Below are positions 58,351 to 64,000 of a DNA stretch of 64,000 nucleotides, in pieces. Within the stretch, counting starts at the first letter, position 1. Each line of letters begins with the position of its first letter. Below the pieces are notes generated by a model, which saw only the letters and a list, made by a program, of their open reading frames with translations, did no database searches and was not told the origin of the DNA. Made by a program: the position numbers and the translations under genes. Source of the stretch: Zhengitettix transpicula. Its lineage: Eukaryota > Arthropoda > Insecta > Orthoptera > Tetrigidae. The stretch lies in the NCBI GenBank assembly GCA_037074705.1, contig CM073594.1:77067009-77131008 (forward strand), given 5' to 3'.

Positions 58351-59567
58351 TGTAATAATCACAATTAATAGTACAAAATTAATTTAATGAATTTCAAGAA
58401 TTCGAGCCCCACGTTGTGGAAGTCATTATATAATATACATAATTAATACGTTAATTAAATAAAATTTGCCTCTCGTTGCAGCTAATTAAGTAATAATTAA
58501 ATGGAAGGCGTTAATTAAATAAAATAATTAATAAAATTTACAAACAATATTTATTTATTTTGTGGCAATAATTTAAAACATTTACAAATTTAAAATATTA
58601 AATCTTAGGGTCTTCACTGGGTTTGATAATGGACAAAACAATTATATTTAAAATCTTATTAACAACAAATCACATTTACCTAAACAATACGTCGACTAAA
58701 AGAAAAGAAATTAACTTGACAATTAAAATAGAACGAATTAAAAAGTAAAAATATTAACTCTGATTAACAATTTAAAAGGAGAACGAAATCTGACTTCTAT
58801 CTTATAATTACGTTTACATAAATAATTATTTTGTATTTTGTTACTCACATCTGTCCAGTTGGTTCCAGCATACAATTTCGTTATCGAAAAACATTATTGC
58901 GAGATTTTACAATGATTCTAAGATTCACAGATTTTACACTGATTCTAGTCAAAATTTATAGGATGTCAGGAACTCGGATGATCTTCCCCTTTTTTGTCAG
59001 CTATCTGTTGAGTGCTTGCCTTAGGTGAACTCTGCTTGCCTTAGGTGAATTCTGTGGTTTGTAGAGTTGCTAGTCTTTACTGTTTTGGACTTAAACTGCA
59101 ATTTTACTATTTCTGGCTGGCTATGGACGTAAAACTGCTTTTACTTAGCAAGTTTCGATGTAATCCTTTCGTGAATGTTTTACTTTGTCCTCCACTCACA
59201 ACTTTGTTTAATAGTAATACAATAAACGACGGCTAGTCTCTGCTCAAGTATCACTTGTTCCGTCCTCCGAACTGTCCAGGCACCAACCAACTCTGTTAAA
59301 TTCTGATCACCAACTCTGTTAAATTCTAATCGCCAACTCTGTTGAATTCTGGTCACCAACATACAGTTATACATCGACGATGTCTTTCCGCGAACTGACC
59401 TCTAGTTCACTCGAGTTTTAGCGCGCATACGCCATTTTGACCTTCCGACAAAGCAACAGAGCTAGACTACATTGTCGCTATGAAAGCTCCTGCCGCAATA
59501 ATAGATTTCTCAAACAATTTAAATTTTTATGTTCAAACAATTAATGCCCTAATTAATTGACATTACA
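58351..59567 (-). mobile_element. Solo LTR (L12)
   Basis: 1217 bp, longest of the family, TGTAATAATCAC...GACATTACA, ATAT on both sides (58347-58350, 59568-59571). Signature 'cttagggtcttcactgggtt' near 58605. Contains three units of an 'aactctgttaaattctgatc' minisatellite (59283-59360), where L10 has two. Confidence 0.8.
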
Positions 59568-59571
59568 ATAT

Positions 59572-59860
59572 ATTTAAGATTTCTTACTTGTGTAATGTTC
59601 TGTAATCCTTATTCTCTCTTATTTACGTATGTAGTATTCTTTATATTCTCCCTGAACGTACTTCATGCAATTTCAAATATTTACACTTTAAATTCTTCAT
59701 ATCACTGTTTATGTATAGTCTTAAACATCTCGAGTATTTATGTATATCTCATTCATACATTTGTAAGTAATATCAATTTGTCTTGTCCTATTTCCTCATC
59801 CGAGGACTACTGGAAGTAATAAATATACTCTAATCTTACCATTTTCCAATCCTCATAATC
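59572..59860. other. AT-rich stretch, no gene found
   Basis: Nothing recognised. Confidence 0.4.
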
Positions 59861-59864
59861 TCAG

Positions 59865-61380
59865 GTCCGTGGTCGCCCGCGTTTCCTCTTTTCTTCCCTG
59901 GTTGCATCCAAAACCTTCCTCGACAATGTTTCTTCCCCCATCCTCTCACATGATCCAGCCAAGACAGTATCCTTTAAGTATCGCTCCTATTTCCTTATAT
60001 GTTCTTATTCTCCTCTCTCACAGGGCCATATATCCTCCTTAACGCTTTCCGTTCTTTGAGAGTTCTCATCAGCATGTTCAGCTATGATCTGACACCCTCC
60101 TGGTGCTCACCCATTTCGTTGGTGCTTCACAGCTTCCACAGAAAGAAAATTACTACGCATCCGTGGACAAAGATGTAACCATCAAGAAGGTTAGCATCAC
60201 ATACATTTTTAATTACATGAACAAACTTCGATTTATCTATAAAACAAACTTTAACATGTGACCACAAGTGGCATGTCACAATGCAGACTTGGTTCATCTC
60301 TCTCATTCCTGTGTTCTACATTTAACAAATGCTTGGAATGCTCGGCCCACCTTTCCAAAAGTTTGTCATCTTCTCCAATAACTCTTTCATCCTTGTCTTT
60401 ACACGAGATCCCCCCTAGCTGATCCCTTTGATTTTATTAGTCTTATACAACTACTTTCATTCTGTTTGTTCATTTCATCAATTCTTTCCAGTTGTCTTGT
60501 TGAATACGTTCTCTTCTTCCGTTTCAGAATTCAGTTTGCTCTTCCATTACTCATTTTATATCTCTACCACTGAATCAGCATTCATCATCAAACAGATCCT
60601 CATTCGTATTTCTCTCAATTTCACTTAGAAATTCTATTAAACCTTCTCCCACTACTTGCTTTATTCCAACCGATTTCCACTCTACCAATTTTTGCTCAGA
60701 CATTTCCGGTAATCTCTCTTCTAGCTTCTTTTCCAGTGCCCTCCTATGCTCCACTGAATGATGTGGCTGTTGCGACTTTTCCACGTCCCACGGTATCGTC
60801 TTATATCCTCTGTCGGATCCCACACTCGCAAGTCTCTCCCTGAAGAATGCTCAACGTCAATGACTGATACTTGGATAACAGTACATGATCTATTTCATCA
60901 ACAACTCCAGTGCCTGGTATTTCCCATGTTCCTTTGTGTGTATCCTCATGCTCAAAGCGAGTATAACAAGTACTTTTGCTTATAATTCTGTTACTTTCCT
61001 CAAAGTGGCATAAAATCTTCCAATTTTCATTAGTAGAAGTATGTAAATAGTGTTTTTTTTCTTCATGCTGTAAAAATTTCTCTCAACAATTTTTGGGTAA
61101 TATTTCATTCGTTCTCTATCCAGTAGGTCGTAGTATACCTTCTTTTTCTCGACATTCTACTCAAGATAATTTATTTTTAACTAAGAGTTAATGATGAAAC
61201 GAGTTCCGTACTTCAGGACCACTACACAACATTACGTATTTCCTCTTGTCTGCTCTGCCACTTCTACTTCATCTCACTTCCTGTACTTATTTACACCTCC
61301 AGCTACTTTTGCCATTATTCTACCTGTACGCTTTGCACATTCCACGTTTCCATGGCTAACATGAGTCTGTTATCATCAGT
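59865..61380 (-). pseudogene. Frameshifted LINE with endonuclease sequence (RTE-like)
   Basis: Minus strand, right to left in window order: 'TGRIMAKVAGGVNK' (61330 region, like the endonuclease N-terminus), then 'THKGTWEIPGTGVVDEIDHVLLSK' in place of 'IHKGTW..PDG...NQIDHVL' (about 60960-60860), then 'YKTIPWDVE' and an open frame of 82 codons (60823-60575) rich in Glu/Lys, and finally 'LKERKALRRIYGPVREENK' (about 60060-60000) and 'RKRGRPRT' near 59880. The reverse-transcriptase core between about 60570 and 60070 is largely deleted. Multiple shifts; inactive. Confidence 0.7.
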
Positions 61381-61751
61381 TTTTTGAGTCTATTACAGGC
61401 TTCTTGTCTGTTGTGAAGGTATTTTCACAGAAACCAGGGTGATTGCGGTGACACACAAAATAAATCCTTATTACAGTGTAACGAGTCGCCGGAGACTGTG
61501 GGTCTCTTATACCAAAATACTCAGTTGGTATTCCTGAACAGCCTCACTTCATGTGAATTGTGCAGGAAATTACGATCTGTTTCGTGTTACACGTTTGAAG
61601 GCAAAGTGGAAAACATTCGAATTTTTCTGTACGTTCTGTCTGCCCTTTATACATTAATTTTTTTACGGTGTGCTTATGGTAAACTGTGAGAATGGTTAAT
61701 GGATATGAAACTTTCTAACATTAATAAAATGTCGTTTCCTTTTTTATATTG
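61381..61751. other. No gene found
   Basis: A 63-codon frame at 61498-61689 has no recognised feature. Confidence 0.35.
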
Positions 61752-61925
61752 TAGAGATTACCAATGTGTAATGAAATGTTTTATTTAAATTGTTTCTTTA
61801 AATATTGGCGGCGTAACTTTGAGGCTGAACATTGTAAAGAACAGCATTGTTTGGGGCAAGAATGCAGAGTCTATAATGGATGCTCCGAATTGTTGTTGAA
61901 AACGCATATATAAAGGTGCGTTTAC
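61752..61925 (+). repeat. R4 repeat copy 4, 5' part
   Basis: Starts TTGTAGAGATTACCAATGTG, continues 'ggcggcgtaactttgaggct', 'tgcagagtctataatgga' and the TATA-like GCATATATAAAGG, then diverges. Confidence 0.6.
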
Positions 61926-62364
61926 ACGTGCGAGTTTTTGACTCTCGAGAGTTCTCGCCATTAGTGGAGGTCCGAGAGCTGCATTGTTGCTTCATTCTCG
62001 CCATTGTAAATGTTTTCTCAGAGCTCACTCTCAGGCATTCAACAAAATTTCAGTTAGCTGAGAGTAATATGGCCAAAAACAATATAAAATGGACCCACGA
62101 GGATGTTGGAAGCTTTATTTCACCAACAAGTTTACCTTTTTTTACAAACATTTACAACATTATCGTGAAATAATTCAATTTCAAATAATGTCTCTCTTTG
62201 AGCGAGAGTAATTACATGCAGCATTCTGTTGGTTCAAATAACTTCTTTACAAAACACATTTTCTTTGAACGATGAAACAAAAATATTCTCGAATCAAAGG
62301 TAATAAATAAGTTTCACATAAAAGATAATATACAATTTTATTAAATATCTAATGCAGTTTTTTG
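61926..62364. other. No gene found; possible MITE end
   Basis: 'ggtgcgtttacacgtgcgag' at 61916-61935 has the palindromic look of some MITE termini, but no partner end was found. Confidence 0.25.
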
Positions 62365-63262
62365 ACCAATACCAGACGATATTTTATTTATTTTTTACGA
62401 CAATGTTTCGGAACGTGTTCGTACCTTCCTCAGGTATAATAATAAATTTGTATAATCAAGAAGCCAATGTATTTATAAAATTAGTTGAACAAAAATTATT
62501 GTACTATTAACAACAAACTAAGAAACACCTAAATATGCTAAATGTTAAATCTATTATTACATCCTATTGAAAAAAACATAAACTTTAGAAGTTTTTCCGA
62601 GACACTTATTCACAAACTACACGCTGTAGCCTGCTGCGACCGCACTTATGTGTAGTTTGTGAATAAGTGTCTCGGAAAAACTTCTAAAGTTTATGTTTTT
62701 TCAATAGGAGGATGTGAAAATAGTTTTTAAGTTTTAGCGTATTTCAGTGAGTGTTTCTTAGTTTCTTGTTAATGGTATAATAATTTTTGTCCAACCACTT
62801 TTATAAATTCATTGGCTTCTTCATAATAAAAAATTATTTTAAAATGAAAAAATGAAATAAATTACGTCTGATTGAAAATAATGAATAAGAAAGACAGCCA
62901 ATAAAGACAAAAAAGGGTAATATAAATACCACACAACGTTTCTGGGATCCTTGTGCTAAGAAGAGCCTAGAGCAACACAACTCCACTGGTCAGTAGACAA
63001 CACTCAAAAGCAACGAAAACGCAACGACAATTGGAGAGCCGAAGGGTTGGCATAACAATGAGGGAGCAACGACAATGGGAAAACAGAAGGTTTAGCGTAA
63101 TAATAAAGGATCATAGAAATTATTGAGTTTAATAGTGTCTGTACATTAATAGGTGTAAATTTATTTTGTACAATTTCTCCGCAGGAAGACCTGCTGACGT
63201 TACAAACACTTCCCGAAACGTTGTCGTAAATAAATAAATAAAATTTTCTGGTATTGGTAAAA
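62365..63262. mobile_element. Penelope-like composite with inverted hammerhead-like ends
   Basis: Ends are inverted copies of each other: 'accaataccagacgatattt' (62366) mirrors 'aaattttctggtattggt' (63243-63260), with TACGACAA.GTTTCGG mirrored by CCCGAAACGTTGTCGTA. On the minus strand at left, CTGAGGA, a hairpin and CGAAAC-ATT-GTC follow; on the plus strand at right (63191-63226), CTGCTGA and CGAAAC-GTT-GTC. Each differs from the hammerhead consensus CTGATGA by one base, and GTC is the expected cleavage triplet. A long palindrome lies inside. No reverse transcriptase. Confidence 0.55.
62458..62821. repeat. Near-perfect palindrome, 165-172 bp arms, 27-bp spacer
   Basis: Arms 62458-62622 and 62650-62821. 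The inner ~55 bp are identical in reverse ('gacacttattcacaaactac' with 'gtagtttgtgaataagtgtc'); the outer parts have a few mismatches and indels. The spacer is GC-richer (GCTGTAGCCTGCTGCGACCG). Confidence 0.9.
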
Positions 63263-63566
63263 AAACGGCATTATTTATTTCGTATAAACAGACGTAAAAA
63301 TACAATCTTTATTAAATACCGTTCAGAGATAAAATTGCTGTCCAATGACGTCATCGCACCTCGCAGTCGCTGCTCACAGAAACACTGGATCATGGTGACC
63401 AAGAAAATATTTTTCGGTTCAATCAATAACTACATACATTATCAATCCTTTATAATAATCATGGTCTCATTTTAATTACAGGAGCTTAAAAAATTAAAAA
63501 TTAAATGTGCAGAAGTAGAACTGAAGATATAAAAAACTAAAAAATCTGCTGCTACTTCTCTTTACG
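63263..63566. other. AT-rich stretch, no gene found
   Basis: Nothing recognised. Confidence 0.4.
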
Positions 63567-63568
63567 TG

Positions 63569-64000
63569 TAATCCACATGGTGGCAACTCCCTTTATTAGT
63601 ATAGGAAGGGATTTGAAAGGGAGGGATGCGGAAAGCTTGAGAAAAAAAAAATTTTTAGGGCAACAGGCTACATGAGGGTAATCCACGTTGGGTAACTCCC
63701 CTTTAATAGCATAGGAAGGGATTTGAAAGGGGTGATGCGGAAGGGTAGAGGAAGGTATCCAAGGGTTAACTAGGGCCTCCGGGCTATAGTTTAAGGATCC
63801 TACCCGGCATTCGCCTAAAGAAATGCAGGGAAAACCCTAGAAAAACCTGCATCAGGTAGGTCGGACATTGGGTACTTGTCCCACGCCCTTCCTATAGCGG
63901 GAGAGGAGTTTGCTGTGGGGACGCAGCATTCCGTTCTCCGTGCCTCGACCAGTTTAGGAGGCAGCTGGCTGACTATTCCAATGGGAATAGCGGACAACTC
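63569..64000 (-). repeat. UR repeat copies at window edge
   Basis: A head-only copy (63569-63636) starts at 'taatccacat' like copy 1. After an A/T run a second copy starts 'tagggcaacaggctacatga' (63656) and runs past the window end. Same orientation as all other copies. Confidence 0.75.

Overview
The window looks like AT-rich intergenic or intronic DNA of an insect or a close relative, most likely one with a large, transposon-filled genome. The basis is the mix of decayed mariner transposases, several non-LTR retrotransposon families (one ORF1 has a CCHC zinc knuckle), Helitrons, Penelope-type hammerhead-like motifs, tRNA-derived SINEs and one plausible spliced terminal exon. There are no operons and no prokaryotic or viral gene layout. 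Nearly all short open frames are chance or lie inside repeats. No complete protein gene is visible.

Left third (1-22 kb): a Helitron (862-2642) is split by a solo LTR. Then come a tRNA-derived SINE, a 453-bp unclassified repeat ('UR') with a 15-bp target duplication, a LINE reverse-transcriptase remnant, a second LTR, a 3'-truncated Helitron, a GC-rich island, a 145-bp tandem array, an inverted repeat with decayed hammerhead-like cores, and a candidate terminal coding exon (14436-14615). These are followed by another LTR, a Helitron with internal tandem units, another UR copy, an 87-bp satellite organised in 347-bp higher-order units, and a GC-rich island.

Middle (22-45 kb): UR, Helitron and LTR copies continue. 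One Helitron (25809-27104) sits inside a second LTR type. An internally deleted mariner, a second Helitron split by an LTR, a UR cluster, a 675-bp fold-back element centred near 36526, a LINE ORF1 and a dead mariner follow. A moderately GC-rich, possibly regulatory stretch lies at 43.5-44.0 kb.

Right third (45-64 kb): abutting LTRs, a hammerhead-like core (46269-46298), another Helitron with internal repeats, a SINE and an LTR lead to a ~1-kb inverted duplication (51.04-52.10 kb against 54.5-55.56 kb) flanking a GC-rich island. Next is a LINE inserted into an older LINE of its own family, a 1.2-kb LTR, a frameshifted LINE with endonuclease sequence, and an inverted pair of hammerhead-like ends enclosing a 165-bp-arm palindrome. 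The window ends inside a UR copy.

Nothing here forms a pathway. What ties the window together is repeated nesting of a few families: one LTR family (12 copies or fragments) targets ATAT sites, two Helitron subtypes recur, and all UR copies lie on one strand. GC-rich, repeat-free islands between the transposons are the best candidates for host function.
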